DNA from: Pseudomonadota bacterium
Lineage (GTDB): Bacteria; Pseudomonadota; Gammaproteobacteria; Burkholderiales; Gallionellaceae
NCBI GenBank assembly: GCA_021821945.1
Contig: JAJZTF010000004.1
Span: forward strand, 104,990-168,989
Direction of reading: 5' to 3'
DNA: 64,000 nucleotides
The translations under genes were made by a program, and so were the position numbers. This document shows positions 24,707-34,049 of this stretch, in pieces; position 1 is the first letter of the stretch, and every line of letters begins with the position of its first letter. Under the pieces are notes generated by a model. That model had not been told where the DNA came from and made no database searches. It worked only from the letters and a program-made list of their open reading frames with translations.

Positions 24707-25866
24707 GAACCCTTGACCCGGGCAGGCTTGACGATCTGCACCCTGCTTCCTTCACGCAACCTGTCCAGACCATCGGTGACCACGCGCTCGCCGGCCTTGA
24801 GGCCGCTCTTCACCGAAGTCCTGTCGCCGTCCGACGCACCCGTTACGACCTTGCGCATGGAGACCTTGTCGGCTCCATCTATCACATAGACATAGGAGCC
24901 CAGCGCTCCGGTCGCGATCGCCGAGGTCGGCACGACGACCGCGCCCTTGACGGTGTCGACGAGCAGCCTGATGTTGACGAACTGGTTGGGGAAAAGCATG
25001 CGGTGCGCATTGGGAAACTCGGCCTTGAGCATCGCTGTTCCCGTGGAGGAGTTGATCTGGTTGTCCAGCGCGATGACATGGCCCCTGTCGATGATTGCCG
25101 TGCGCCGCTGGTCCCATGCCTCGACCGGAAGAACCGCGGCCTCGTGCATGCGCTCGAGAACGGGGGGGAGCTGGGTCTGGGCGATGGGAAAGAGAACCGC
25201 GATCGGCTGGATTTCGGCCACCGTGACGATGGGCATGGCGCCTGAAGCGGTGCCGGAAAGCGCGCTGTTGCCGCCGCCTATTGCGCCCGTGAGTCCCACG
25301 ATGTTGCCCGCGCTGACCTGGCGCAGGCCGACTATACCCGGGATGGGAGAGGTGATGCGCGTCCAGCCGAGCTGCATCTGCGCATTTTCCTGTGCCGCCT
25401 TGTCTGCCGCGACAGTCGCGGTCAGCTGGGCCACCGTCGCGCGCTGGTCCACCACCTGCTGTTCCGAGATGGAGTCCTGGGCGAGCAGCGTCTCGTAGCG
25501 CCTGAGGTCGGCCTGGGCACCCTCGAGCTGGGCCTGGTCGCGCAGGGTCTGTGCCTTCGCCTGGTCTAGCAATACCCTGAACGGTTCCGGATCGAGCGTG
25601 GCCAGAAGCTGGCCCGCCTTCACCGTCTGGCCCTCGCGGAAATTCACGGTCTGCAGGAGGCTCGACACCCGGGGCATCACGTTGACGTAGTTCAGGGGAA
25701 GCACCGTACCCTGGGCCTCGAGCCACACCGGCATCGACTGCTGTTCGGCGGTGGCGGCGGTCACGGGGATGGGCGCGTCCGGCTTCTTTTCTGCGGCTTG
25801 TGCGGTCCCGAGCATTGCAAGACAGAGTCCTGCGATGATGTGCGTGCGATAAAGAGCGAATGGCAT
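24703..25866 (-). CDS. mdtA: RND periplasmic adaptor (membrane fusion protein), MdtA-like
   Basis: This 387-aa adaptor bridges the pump and the outer-membrane channel. I chose the Met at 25866 because it starts a clear signal peptide ([19 protein letters not shown], cut after AQA). The lipoyl and hairpin regions are visible ([20 protein letters not shown]; coiled coil with [21 protein letters not shown]). It is the first gene of the operon, divergent from the ParA gene, with a -10 box and a dyad upstream. Confidence 0.93.
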   Translation of the reverse strand: MPFALYRTHIIAGLCLAMLGTAQAAEKKPDAPIPVTAATAEQQSMPVWLEAQGTVLPLNYVNVMPRVSSLLQTVNFREGQTVKAGQLLATLDPEPFRVLLDQAKAQTLRDQAQLEGAQADLRRYETLLAQDSISEQQVVDQRATVAQLTATVAADKAAQENAQMQLGWTRITSPIPGIVGLRQVSAGNIVGLTGAIGGGNSALSGTASGAMPIVTVAEIQPIAVLFPIAQTQLPPVLERMHEAAVLPVEAWDQRRTAIIDRGHVIALDNQINSSTGTAMLKAEFPNAHRMLFPNQFVNIRLLVDTVKGAVVVPTSAIATGALGSYVYVIDGADKVSMRKVVTGASDGDRTSVKSGLKAGERVVTDGLDRLREGSRVQIVKPARVKGS

Positions 25867-25888
25867 GTATTCTTTCCGCAATAGTGTA

Positions 25889-25917
25889 GACCATGACATT
25901 ATACGAAAGAAATGGTC
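25889..25917 (-). promoter_or_regulatory. Promoter region of the efflux operon with a possible operator dyad
   Basis: On the minus strand a perfect TATAAT lies at 25903-25898, 32 bases before the mdtA-like start. It is framed by the inverted arms GACCAT (25889-25894) and ATGGTC (25912-25917), 17 bases apart. A repressor bound there would cover the -10 box. No regulator gene stands next to the operon. The arms are short, so the dyad could be chance. Confidence 0.35.
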
Positions 25918-26055
25918 GGTTATTCGTCATTCGGCAAGGCGCTGTGGAACCGGGGAATAGGCCCCCTAAACCCGCGCTGTTCAAGCGTTTGATTTCGGAA
26001 TGGGACGGGTTTTTGCGAATATAATCGGCATGAATGGTCACACTTGGAGCAAAGC

Positions 26056-26820
26056 ATGGCGGTCATCGCCGTATTCAATCAAAAAGGGGGGGTAGGAAAA
26101 ACCACCACCTGCCTGAACGTCACCGCGGCATTGAGCATTGCGCAGAAGAATCCCATCGCGATCGACCTCGATCCGCAGGGCCACCTGACGCTGGCCAGCG
26201 GGATCAGGAACGTGACCTCATCGACCAGCATGGTCGCCTTCTTCAAGAGCCAGGCGCCATTGACCAGCCTTCTGCGCGAAACCGGCCGCGGCTGGCAGGC
26301 GATACCCGCAGCGCTCGAGCTGGCCAAGCTGGACGCGCTTCTGGGCAGCGACCCGCAGGCCGCGACCATGCTGAAGAAGGGGCTGGCGGAAGACCTTTCC
26401 CTGACAGGCGCCCCCATCATGATAGACTGCTGCCCCATGCTGGGCGTGCTGACCCTGAACGCGCTCCTGGCTTCGGACCGTGTGCTGGTCCCCGTTTCGG
26501 CGGATTTTCTTTCGCTGCAGGGCGTCCATCGCCTTGACAGCGCGCTCAACGTGCTGGAGCAGAAGCTGAAGAGGAAGATAGAGAGGCGCATCCTGCTTAC
26601 CCGTTTCGACTCGAGGCGCAAGCTCTCGCACGAGATATACGGGAAGCTGAAGGAGCGCTTCGGCAGCATGGTCTGCGAGACGCGCATAGGGGAGAATGTC
26701 GCGCTTGCGACGAGCCCGATGCGTGGTCAGGACGTCTTCGAGCATGCGCCTCACAGTCCTGGCGCCGCAGACTACCATGCGCTGGCAAAGGAACTCTGGG
26801 AAGGCGGCTTCTTCTCCTGA
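26056..26820 (+). CDS. Orphan ParA/MinD-type ATPase
   Basis: The 254-aa P-loop ATPase has the deviant Walker A KGGVGKTT at residues 10-17, the switch DLDPQGHLTLASGI (about residue 40), and the late segment PVSADFLSLQGVHRLDSAL. It has no N-terminal DNA-binding domain, like ParA proteins that position chemoreceptors, carboxysomes or flagella. No parB, parS-like dyad or cargo gene lies beside it. The Met at 26056 fits the family better than one four codons upstream. It is divergent from the efflux operon and followed by a GGDEF gene. Confidence 0.8.
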   Translation: MAVIAVFNQKGGVGKTTTCLNVTAALSIAQKNPIAIDLDPQGHLTLASGIRNVTSSTSMVAFFKSQAPLTSLLRETGRGWQAIPAALELAKLDALLGSDPQAATMLKKGLAEDLSLTGAPIMIDCCPMLGVLTLNALLASDRVLVPVSADFLSLQGVHRLDSALNVLEQKLKRKIERRILLTRFDSRRKLSHEIYGKLKERFGSMVCETRIGENVALATSPMRGQDVFEHAPHSPGAADYHALAKELWEGGFFS

Positions 26821-26852
26821 GTGTTACAGTATCCCGGCCGATTCAACCCGTC

Positions 26853-26858
26853 TATAAT
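26853..26858 (+). promoter_or_regulatory. Candidate -10 element before the diguanylate cyclase gene
   Basis: A perfect TATAAT lies 27 bases before the GGDEF gene, in the 65-base gap after the ParA gene. The -35 region is poor, so this may be weak or need an activator. Confidence 0.35.
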
Positions 26859-26885
26859 GGCGCGCCGCAAATCCCCGAGCCTGCC

Positions 26886-27956
26886 ATGACCGAAATGAAA
26901 CCCACGGGTCTGCCCGGCGTATTGAAGACGCTGGGCTCGATGACCGCTATCCGCGACACCTATCTCGTCGAGCAGAGCCTGCTCAGGACGCTGGGGCCGA
27001 TACTCGGGGTGCTCGAGACCACGCTCTACCGGGTCGACGACGCGGGCACGATACTGCGTTTCTTGCACCACAGGCGCACCTCGGTGCTCACGGAAGAGGG
27101 TGTGCACCGTGTCATCGAGCGCACCGAGGAGGTTGCGAACGACACGGATATACCGAAGGAAATCCACGACCTGCTCGAGAACGTGCGCATGCTGGACAGG
27201 CCATGCAGCCGCAAATCCGGGGAGGAACTTCTGATCTGCCATCCGTTGAGGGGCGGAAAGGCCCTGCGGGGTTATTTCGTTTTCAGGAGGGACAGGGAGG
27301 TCACGCCGGTCGAGGAGGCCATCATCAGCGGCATACTCGAGGTTTTCTCGAATTATTACGCGCTCCTTGACACCAGCCAGCGCGACCAGCTCACTGGCCT
27401 CTTCAACCGCTATTCCCTGGAGATCAACCTCGACCGCCTGTGGAATCTGCTCCTGCTTCGCATGAGGGAGAATGTGGACGAGCAGAACCTGCACAGGCGC
27501 CATACTCCGCACACCTACTGGCTGGGGGTCCTGGATGTGGACCATTTCAAGGCGATCAACGACAGGCACGGGCATGTGATAGGAGACGAGGTGCTGATCA
27601 TGGTGGCGAGGCTGCTGGAAAGGTCATTCCGCCAGTCGGATCTCCTCTACCGCTTCGGCGGCGAGGAATTCGTAGCCATCATCGCGGCTGACGATTTCGA
27701 GGCGGCTCTGCACGCATTCGAGCGGGCGAGGAGCGCTGTCGAGAAATTCAGCTTCCCCCAGGTCGGGCATATCACGATCAGCGGCGGCTTCAGCGGGGCG
27801 GACCACAGCGTGCTGCCGCAGGAAGTGATCAACCGCGCGGACGCCGCGCTCTATGCCGCAAAGGACGCAGGCCGCAACCGCATCTTCCACTACGAGACGC
27901 TGATCAGGGAGGGGATACTCAAGGAAACCCCGACGGGCAGCATAGACCTCTTCTAG
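26886..27956 (+). CDS. Diguanylate cyclase with N-terminal GAF-like region
   Basis: The 356-aa protein makes c-di-GMP from two GTP. The C-terminal GGDEF domain starts near residue 160 (DQLTGLFNRYSLE). It has the active-site loop GGEEF at residues 258-262, and the inhibitory-site motif RQSD exactly five residues before it, so product feedback is expected. Residues 1-155 look like a GAF-type sensor of unknown ligand. There are no membrane helices, so it is cytoplasmic. It follows the ParA gene by 65 bases. Confidence 0.88.
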   Translation: MTEMKPTGLPGVLKTLGSMTAIRDTYLVEQSLLRTLGPILGVLETTLYRVDDAGTILRFLHHRRTSVLTEEGVHRVIERTEEVANDTDIPKEIHDLLENVRMLDRPCSRKSGEELLICHPLRGGKALRGYFVFRRDREVTPVEEAIISGILEVFSNYYALLDTSQRDQLTGLFNRYSLEINLDRLWNLLLLRMRENVDEQNLHRRHTPHTYWLGVLDVDHFKAINDRHGHVIGDEVLIMVARLLERSFRQSDLLYRFGGEEFVAIIAADDFEAALHAFERARSAVEKFSFPQVGHITISGGFSGADHSVLPQEVINRADAALYAAKDAGRNRIFHYETLIREGILKETPTGSIDLF

Positions 27957-27963
27957 GAGGAGG

Positions 27964-28863
27964 CTAGCGTTCCTTCGAGAGCATCTCGCAGAAGGATTTC
28001 GCAAGGGGCGAAAGCGGCCTGTCCTTCAGCGTGAGCCGGAACAGCGGGCGCAGAAGGACGCCGGTGTGCGGGTATTTCACGGCCTTGATCTCCTTCAGCA
28101 TGTAGAGCTCGCGCGCGGTGCGGGCGGGCACCACGCCGACGCCCAGCCCTGCTGCGACCGCGCGGACTATGCCTTCGTTGCTGCCGAACTCGATGATGCG
28201 CCGCGGGCTTATGCCGTGTTCAACCATCATGCGTTCGCTGAATTCGCGGGTTCCCGATCCCGTCTCCCGCAAAAGCCATGCCTCTTCATTCAGCTCCTCT
28301 ATGCTGGGCCTGCGCCGCTTTGCGAGGGTCGATCCCGTCCGGGCCACGATGTGCAGCTCGTCGTCCCGCCAGTGAGCCGATGAAATGCGCTCGTCATTCA
28401 CCATGCCCTCGACCAGCGCCACATCGATGTTGCAGTCTATCAGCTCTCCGCTGATTTCCTGGGTGTTTCCCACTCTCACCTCGAGCCTCACCGAAGGATG
28501 CCTGGCCAGGAATGCGGCCGTGTATTCGGGTAGCCAGTAGCCGGCGATCGTCGTGCTCGCACCGATGACGAGTTCGCCGTGTTTCAGGCCCACCCGGGCG
28601 CGAACGTCGTCAAGCGCGACCCGCTCGAGTGCGAATATTCCGCGCGCGTGTTCGAACATCGCGACCCCGCTCTCGGTCAGACGCATGCTCTTCCTGCTTC
28701 CCGGAATGCCCCTCTCTATCAGGGGGAGGCCGAGCTGGTGCTCGAGCTCCCTTACCGCCTTCGATACCGCAGGCTGGCTGATGAAGAGCTGCTCCGCGGC
28801 ACGGGAAAAGCTCTTCTGTTCGGCGACGACGAAAAATATGCGGAGGAGATGGAGGTTGATCAT
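27964..28863 (-). CDS. LysR-family transcriptional regulator, YeiE-like
   Basis: The 299-aa protein has the LysR winged helix at its N-terminus (LLRIFFVVAEQKSFSRAAEQ, then LFISQPAVSKAVRELEHQLG) and a periplasmic-binding-protein-like effector domain. It is divergent from the yeiH-like gene, the same arrangement as yeiE-yeiH in E. coli, so control of that gene is likely. A perfect dyad begins two bases before its start codon, which suggests it also represses itself. The effector is unknown; in enteric YeiE it is linked to sulfite. Confidence 0.88.
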   Translation of the reverse strand: MINLHLLRIFFVVAEQKSFSRAAEQLFISQPAVSKAVRELEHQLGLPLIERGIPGSRKSMRLTESGVAMFEHARGIFALERVALDDVRARVGLKHGELVIGASTTIAGYWLPEYTAAFLARHPSVRLEVRVGNTQEISGELIDCNIDVALVEGMVNDERISSAHWRDDELHIVARTGSTLAKRRRPSIEELNEEAWLLRETGSGTREFSERMMVEHGISPRRIIEFGSNEGIVRAVAAGLGVGVVPARTARELYMLKEIKAVKYPHTGVLLRPLFRLTLKDRPLSPLAKSFCEMLSKER

Positions 28864-28864
28864 G

Positions 28865-28881
28865 GATAACCAAATGTTATC
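28865..28881. promoter_or_regulatory. LysR-type operator dyad between yeiE-like and yeiH-like genes
   Basis: GATAAC, five bases, GTTATC form a perfect 17-bp dyad in the 97-bp divergent region. It touches the start of the regulator gene and lies 80 bases before yeiH. The form (short arms, T-N11-A inside) is that of LysR boxes. Confidence 0.6.
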
Positions 28882-28960
28882 AAATTATGAAATAAATGTA
28901 TTTGAACCATGATTTAGCAGCCACTAATATGCTGATACAACGATATCAAGGAGCGGAATC

Positions 28961-30010
28961 ATGGTTCACAAGACTCAAAGTTTCCTGGCCGGAACGGCCG
29001 ACAGAATGCGCGATCCCGCCTGGTGGTCCGGCCTTCTGTTCGTCAGCGTCATCGCCTACGCAGCGATACAGGCTGCCGGCATGCCCAGTATACAGCACCT
29101 CGGATTGAGCGCGCTGACGCTGGCCATCATCATGGGCATGATAGTCGGCAACACGGTGTTCTCGCGCTTTGCGACGAAGACCGCATCCGGTGTGGATTTC
29201 TCGAAGAACATCCTTCTGCGCACCGCGATCGTGCTCTACGGCTTTCGCATCACCTTCCAGCAGATCGCCGGCATAGGCTGGGCGGGCATACTGATAGACG
29301 TGCTGATGGTCACCCTCACCCTGGTCATCGCGGTTCAGCTGGGAAAACGCGTGTTCGGTCTGGATGCGCAATCCTCGATTCTGATCGGCGCAGGAAGCGC
29401 GATCTGCGGCGCTGCCGCAGTGATGGCGACCGAGCCGGTTGTCCGCGGACAGGCGCACAAGGTCTCGGTTGCGGTGGCGACTGTCGTCGTGTTCGGCACG
29501 ATCTCGATGTTCACCTATCCGATCGTTTATCCCTACCTGCATCTTTCCGAGAGCGCATACGGCGTATATGCCGGTTCGACAATCCATGAAGTCGCCCAGG
29601 TTGTCGCGGCCGGCAAGAGCGTGAGCGATACCGCCGCCTCGACAGCGGTGATCGAGAAGATGCTGCGCGTGATGATGCTGGCTCCGTTCCTGCTGATCCT
29701 GTCCTCCTATGCGCAGAGCGAAAACAAGGCTCACGGCAAGTCGCGCATCACCATACCCTGGTTTGCAGTGCTCTTCATCGTTGCGAGCGCGGTGAATTCC
29801 CTGAATCTTCTGTCGGCAGGCCTGACTGGCGCGCTGCTGCAGATAGACAACGTGCTGCTCGCGATGGCGATGGCGGCCCTGGGGCTGCGCACCCATGTCG
29901 GCGCGATCCGCCAGGCAGGCGCAAAGCCCCTGATGCTGGCAACCGTGCTATTCGCCTTCCTCACGATGGGCGGCTATGCGGTGAACCGCCTCGTGATGAT
30001 GATGTTCTAG
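28961..30010 (+). CDS. yeiH: YeiH/UPF0324 family inner-membrane protein
   Basis: The 349-aa protein has about ten hydrophobic helices (for example LGLSALTLAIIMGMIVGNTVF) and the family signature FGLDAQSSILIGAGSAICGAAAVMA near residue 135. The family is described as putative sulfate/sulfonate exporters, but transport has not been firmly shown. The start has a strong AAGGAG ribosome site. It is controlled from the divergent region shared with the LysR gene and ends in a strong terminator. Confidence 0.88.
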   Translation: MVHKTQSFLAGTADRMRDPAWWSGLLFVSVIAYAAIQAAGMPSIQHLGLSALTLAIIMGMIVGNTVFSRFATKTASGVDFSKNILLRTAIVLYGFRITFQQIAGIGWAGILIDVLMVTLTLVIAVQLGKRVFGLDAQSSILIGAGSAICGAAAVMATEPVVRGQAHKVSVAVATVVVFGTISMFTYPIVYPYLHLSESAYGVYAGSTIHEVAQVVAAGKSVSDTAASTAVIEKMLRVMMLAPFLLILSSYAQSENKAHGKSRITIPWFAVLFIVASAVNSLNLLSAGLTGALLQIDNVLLAMAMAALGLRTHVGAIRQAGAKPLMLATVLFAFLTMGGYAVNRLVMMMF

Positions 30011-30026
30011 CAGTCGATCGCGATAG

Positions 30027-30052
30027 AAAAGCCCGCGCAAGCGGGCTTTTTT
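30027..30052 (+). terminator. Rho-independent terminator after yeiH
   Basis: Stem GCCCGC, loop GCAA (a GNRA-type tetraloop), stem GCGGGC, then six T; four A precede the stem. It starts 16 bases after the yeiH stop. Confidence 0.93.
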
Positions 30053-30135
30053 GTTTTCTAAAACAGACTGCCGATCCGTTGTGCCTCGGTGTCCTGGAAG
30101 GCTCCTGCACGACTGTTCGAATGCTACATATTGGC

Positions 30136-30141
30136 TATAAT
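30136..30141 (+). promoter_or_regulatory. Candidate -10 element of the PIN toxin-antitoxin pair
   Basis: A perfect TATAAT lies 32 bases before the antitoxin start, after the yeiH terminator. The -35 match is weak and no clear operator dyad was found. Confidence 0.4.
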
Positions 30142-30173
30142 GTCCAGGTACGTCATGTTCTTAGGGGTCAGTC

Positions 30174-30380
30174 ATGTATGCTCATCGCGTCGAGGCCACG
30201 CTCAATCAGGAGGGTGCACTGGTATTGACCAACCTGCCTTTTCATGCGGGGGAAGCGGTCGAAGTCATTGTGCTGTCACGCAGCGATATAGTTAAATCCT
30301 ATCCGCTGCGCGGCAAACCCGTTGTCTATACAGACCCGTTGAAACCCGTTGCACAGAACGATTGGGATGTCCAGCAATGA
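30174..30380 (+). CDS. Antitoxin of a PIN-domain toxin-antitoxin pair
   Basis: This small protein of 68 aa reads like a DUF2281/VapB-type antitoxin: an N-terminal beta-rich AbrB-like part (EATLNQEGALVLTNLPFHAGEAVEVIVL) and a short C-terminal tail rich in charged and Pro residues that would bind the toxin. Its stop overlaps the start of the PIN gene by four bases (ATGA), the usual coupling in such modules. Identification depends partly on that neighbour. Confidence 0.7.
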   Translation: MYAHRVEATLNQEGALVLTNLPFHAGEAVEVIVLSRSDIVKSYPLRGKPVVYTDPLKPVAQNDWDVQQ

Positions 30381-30775
30381 TCTTGCTGGATACTCACATA
30401 TGGATCTGGTGGGTACATGGCGATGAGAGTTTGAGCGCACGGCTGGCAAAGCGTCTGGAGCAGGATGAAAGCCTTGGGTTGGGAGTCAGCGTGATTTCCT
30501 GTTGGGAGGTGGCAAAGCTGGTTGAATACGGACGCCTTGAATTGCCATGCGCAGTGCCGGAATGGTTTGAACAAGCCCTGAATTATCCCGGCGTTCGCCT
30601 GCTCGAACTCACCCCGGAAATTGCTTTTGAATCAACCCGTCTTCCCGGGGATTTTCACCGTGATCCGGCTGATCAGATCATCGTCGCCACTGCGCGCGTT
30701 CATAATATTTCTTTGGCGACGGCAGACACAAAGATTCTTGCCTACAACCATGTCGAAACACTGCATTTGAATTGA
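30377..30775 (+). CDS. PIN-domain ribonuclease toxin (VapC-like)
   Basis: The 132-aa protein begins MILLDTHIWIWW, where Asp5 is the first acidic residue of the PIN active site. It has a middle Glu (SCWEVAKL) and the late DPADQIIVATARVHNISLATADTKI, which supplies the other acidic residues. VapC toxins cut tRNA or rRNA. I chose the Met at 30377 because the five codons upstream lie inside the antitoxin and the PIN fold starts here. It forms one unit with the antitoxin before it. Confidence 0.85.
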   Translation: MILLDTHIWIWWVHGDESLSARLAKRLEQDESLGLGVSVISCWEVAKLVEYGRLELPCAVPEWFEQALNYPGVRLLELTPEIAFESTRLPGDFHRDPADQIIVATARVHNISLATADTKILAYNHVETLHLN

Positions 30776-30798
30776 TTTGCTGCGCAACATCGAAGCAG

Positions 30799-32313
30799 TC
30801 AGCCCAGCAGCAGCCAGAGAAGCTGCAGGAACAATATCCCTGCGATCACGGCGAGCCACAGATTGCGCCGCCGCTGCTGAATCAGGAGCAGCTGCAGGGT
30901 CTGCCCCAATTCTTCCACAGGGTTTTCCGACAATTTGCGGTTCAGAAGGCGGGGAAGCTGGGGCAGCAGGGTCGCATAGCGGGGCGCCTCCTCCTTCAGG
31001 GATTTCAGGAATCCCCTCCATCCCACCTGTTCGCTCATCCAGCGTTCTAGCCACGGCTTGGCCGTCTTCCAGAGATCGAGATCGGGATCGAGCTGCAACC
31101 CCAAGCCCTCTATGTTGAGCAGCGTCTTCTGCAACAGCACGAGCTGCGGCTGGACTTCTATGCCGAAGCGGCGAGAAGTCTGGAACAGGCGGAGCAGCAC
31201 GCGACCGAATGAAACCTCCCGCAACGGCTTGTCGAATATCGGTTCGCAGACGGAACGTATCGCGGATTCGAGCTCGTCCACCCGGGTCTCCTTTGGCGCC
31301 CATCCCGATTCTATGTGCACCTCGGCGACCCGCTTGTAGTCCCGTCTGAAGAAGGCGATGAAGTTCTGCGCGAGGTAATGCTTGTCGATGTCGGTCAGCG
31401 TACCCATGATGCCGAAATCCAGCGCGATGTAGCGGCCGTCCTTCGCCACCTGGACGTTGCCCGGATGCATGTCGGCATGGAAGAACCCGTCCCTGAAGAC
31501 CTGCGTGTAGAATATCTCGACCCCGTTTGCCGCAAGCCTCCGGATGTCGACTCCTGCGGCTCTGAGCGCATCGACCTGGCTTACCGGCATCCCGTGCATG
31601 CGCTCCATCACCATCACGTCTTTCGTGCAGTAGTCCCAGTACATCTCCGGCACCATGAGCATCCTCGAGTCGGAAAAGTTGCGCCTCAGCTGGCTGCCGT
31701 TTGCGGCTTCCTTGGTCAGGTCCAGTTCGTCAGACAGGTGCTTCTCGAATTCCGCAATAACCTCCCTGGGTTTCAGGCGCCTGCCATCCTCCCAGAGCCA
31801 TTCGATGAGGGATGCGCCAGCCCTGAGAAGCGAGATGTCGTGCGCGATGGTGAGCGCGATGCCCGGTCTCAGTATCTTGACCGCGACATCGCGCCCGTCC
31901 TGGAGAACGGCGAAATGCACCTGGGCGACGGATGCGCTCGCGACAGGCTCTTCCTCGAAGCTTCTGAATGTACTGGACAGGGGTTTGCCGTAAGCGGCCT
32001 CGAGTATCGCTATCGCCTGTCTTGATGGAAATGGCGGGACCCTGTCCTGAAGTCTGGCGAGTTCGTCGGCGATGTCGGACGGCATGAGGTCCCGCCTCGT
32101 GGAGAGCATCTGCCCGAATTTCACGAAGATGGGCCCCAGGCTTTCCAGCGCGCGGCGCAGGCGGGCCGCGCGGGGCTCCGTGGTGTCGCGCATGAAGAGG
32201 ATGGCGTTCAGGGGTTTCTTGAGCCAGCGAACCCGCTCGTGGGCGAGCAGGAACTCGTCGAGGCCAAAGCTCAGCACGACGAAGATGATTCTAAAAAGGC
32301 GGAAGATGCGCAT
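30799..32313 (-). CDS. ubiB: Ubiquinone biosynthesis protein UbiB (atypical kinase)
   Basis: The 504-aa ABC1/ADCK-type ATPase is needed for ubiquinone synthesis, probably to move or expose lipid intermediates rather than to hydroxylate them. The KxGQ motif ([16 protein letters not shown]) is near residue 55; kinase-like residues follow ([29 protein letters not shown]). The last 40 residues hold one or two membrane helices ([20 protein letters not shown]). It directly follows ubiJ, whose stop is one base before this start. ubiE is not in view. Confidence 0.95.
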   Translation of the reverse strand: MRIFRLFRIIFVVLSFGLDEFLLAHERVRWLKKPLNAILFMRDTTEPRAARLRRALESLGPIFVKFGQMLSTRRDLMPSDIADELARLQDRVPPFPSRQAIAILEAAYGKPLSSTFRSFEEEPVASASVAQVHFAVLQDGRDVAVKILRPGIALTIAHDISLLRAGASLIEWLWEDGRRLKPREVIAEFEKHLSDELDLTKEAANGSQLRRNFSDSRMLMVPEMYWDYCTKDVMVMERMHGMPVSQVDALRAAGVDIRRLAANGVEIFYTQVFRDGFFHADMHPGNVQVAKDGRYIALDFGIMGTLTDIDKHYLAQNFIAFFRRDYKRVAEVHIESGWAPKETRVDELESAIRSVCEPIFDKPLREVSFGRVLLRLFQTSRRFGIEVQPQLVLLQKTLLNIEGLGLQLDPDLDLWKTAKPWLERWMSEQVGWRGFLKSLKEEAPRYATLLPQLPRLLNRKLSENPVEELGQTLQLLLIQQRRRNLWLAVIAGILFLQLLWLLLG

Positions 32314-32314
32314 G

Positions 32315-32875
32315 TCAGTTTTCGCGAAGCCGCCTGATGCGTGCTTCTAGCCTTGCGACATCGTCGCGCAGTTCATCGACCTCTTCGGAGTATGCGCGCA
32401 GGTGATCCGGCTTTGCGAGCTGGGGATTCTCCTCGGTCAGGTATTCGGAAGCCGCCTGCGCGAGGCTGAGGATGGACGATCCGGCTTTGAAGCTCCCGGC
32501 AGCCTGCACGATGCGCTCCGCGATGATGTCGCCTGTCAGGGCGCTCAGGTCTTCGGCGGCATCCCACTTCAGGTTGCGCGACAGGAAAAAAATCTCGGAG
32601 AGCAGGGCGGTGTCGCCTGTGCTCTCTATGTCCCGGTAGGCGAGCTCGTCCTGAATCGCAAGGCGCGGAAGCAAAGAAGGCGGGATGATGCAATGCGCAT
32701 CGGCTTCCCCTTCGGAAAGACCGAGCCGCCCGTCGGGCAGTATCGTCGAGCTGATCGAAAGGGGGGCCACGTCGAACCTGACCGTCTTCCCGCTGAATTT
32801 CGAGAGCCTCTCGAGCGCCCAGCCGTTCTGCATGAGCACGTGATTGATTGAAGCCAGGGCAAGCCTTGCGATCAT
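32315..32875 (-). CDS. ubiJ: Ubiquinone biosynthesis accessory factor UbiJ (SCP2 domain)
   Basis: The 186-aa protein has an N-terminal SCP2-type lipid-binding domain (residues 1-100) and a C-terminal coiled coil ([30 protein letters not shown]). UbiJ binds ubiquinone precursors in the soluble Ubi complex. Its place directly before ubiB is the conserved gammaproteobacterial and betaproteobacterial order. Length is slightly below E. coli UbiJ (201 aa). Confidence 0.88.
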   Translation of the reverse strand: MIARLALASINHVLMQNGWALERLSKFSGKTVRFDVAPLSISSTILPDGRLGLSEGEADAHCIIPPSLLPRLAIQDELAYRDIESTGDTALLSEIFFLSRNLKWDAAEDLSALTGDIIAERIVQAAGSFKAGSSILSLAQAASEYLTEENPQLAKPDHLRAYSEEVDELRDDVARLEARIRRLREN

Positions 32876-32953
32876 GCGGCCTCGGCCCTTCGGAACGGGT
32901 ATCGGTTCATGTGTTTTTGGTCTTTTGGCATGTTTGTCGAGTATAACAAGCCG

Positions 32954-33322
32954 CTAGGGCTGAGTCTTGACGGAGATCACATCGGTGACAAAATACTCGG
33001 TGTCGCCGAAGCAGGAAGTGGGCAGCCCCTTGTGCTGTTCATAGACCAGCGATACGCGCTGGCCGGCAAGCGCGTTGATGCGCCTTGCGACCGCATCGTC
33101 GCGCACCGTGAAGAGGAATTTCTCCGGCATCACGCCGGGCAGCGATATCAGAGACAACTCGCCTTCCCATGTCTTGCAGATCCATCCCTTGTTGGAAAGC
33201 TTCTGCAGATACCCTGCGCGCTCCCCCTTGGAATAGCTCCAGTGCAGCGCAATCCAGACATAGGCCGCCAAGAGCAAAAGGAAGAGGAGGATGATCATGA
33301 ATGCATGTTTCAGTCTGAGCAT
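32954..33322 (-). CDS. Small membrane-anchored protein of unknown function
   Basis: The 122-aa protein starts with one strong hydrophobic helix (FMIILLFLLLLAAYVWIAL, residues 8-26) and then a soluble domain with two Cys (WICKTWEGEL; PTSCFGDTEYFVTDVI) that would face the periplasm. I recognise it only as a conserved short family of betaproteobacteria and gammaproteobacteria without a known role. It is between ubiJ and the pseudouridine synthase on the same strand. Confidence 0.65.
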   Translation of the reverse strand: MLRLKHAFMIILLFLLLLAAYVWIALHWSYSKGERAGYLQKLSNKGWICKTWEGELSLISLPGVMPEKFLFTVRDDAVARRINALAGQRVSLVYEQHKGLPTSCFGDTEYFVTDVISVKTQP

Positions 33323-33367
33323 GTGATTTTCCCGTCGAGAGCAGTGCGTATTATAGATCGGCTGAGA

Positions 33368-34003
33368 TCAGAAGGGCGGCATTGAAACCAGATGCAGTCT
33401 TTCCCCGGTGACAGGATGGTCGAAGCAAAGTTCTTGCGCATGCAGCATCAGGCGCCCGGATGGCTTTCCGCCGTATAGCGCATCGCCGACTATGGGATGC
33501 CCTGTCGCCATCAGATGCACGCGCAGCTGATGGGTCCGGCCCGTTACCGGTTCCAGTCTTAGGCGCGCCCACTCCTTGCCCTGTTCGAGTACCTCGTAGC
33601 GCGTGACCGACGGCTTTCCAAGCACGTCTATCTTTTGTCGCGGCCTGTTCGGCCAGTCGGCCGACATGGGAAGATCGATTTCGCCGTTCTGCAGCGCCAA
33701 TGTCCCGGACACGATGGCGACATAGCGCTTTGCAATCAGGCGGTCACGGAACATCCTTGAAAGCAGGCGGTGATTCTCCTGTCCCATCGCAAACATCATC
33801 AGGCCGGAGGTCGCCATGTCCAGGCGGTGCACGGCGAGCGCATCCGGAAAACTTTTCTGGATCCTCAGGCTCATGCAGTCCTGCTTGCCCTCACCGCGTC
33901 CCGGGACCGAGAGCAGTCCTTCAGGCTTTTCGGCGACGATCAGCGCCTGGTCCTGATGAATGATGGACAGGGGACTGGAACGGGAGTGTTTGGCATTTTC
34001 CAT
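33368..34003 (-). CDS. rluA: RluA-family pseudouridine synthase
   Basis: The 211-aa enzyme turns uridine into pseudouridine in RNA. The catalytic motif AVHRLDMATSGLMMFA (Asp in HRLD) is near residue 62, with GRTHQLRVHLMATGHPIVGD and LMLHAQELCFDHPVTGE later. Without an N-terminal S4 domain and at this size it matches RluA, which modifies 23S rRNA U746 and tRNA U32. I took the Met at 34003; the longer open frame upstream codes for nothing family-like and lies antisense to the response regulator. Confidence 0.88.
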   Translation of the reverse strand: MENAKHSRSSPLSIIHQDQALIVAEKPEGLLSVPGRGEGKQDCMSLRIQKSFPDALAVHRLDMATSGLMMFAMGQENHRLLSRMFRDRLIAKRYVAIVSGTLALQNGEIDLPMSADWPNRPRQKIDVLGKPSVTRYEVLEQGKEWARLRLEPVTGRTHQLRVHLMATGHPIVGDALYGGKPSGRLMLHAQELCFDHPVTGERLHLVSMPPF

Positions 34004-34049
34004 GGATTGCCTTAAAGTATCGCGAAATCCCGAAAGTAGCCACTCGAAA

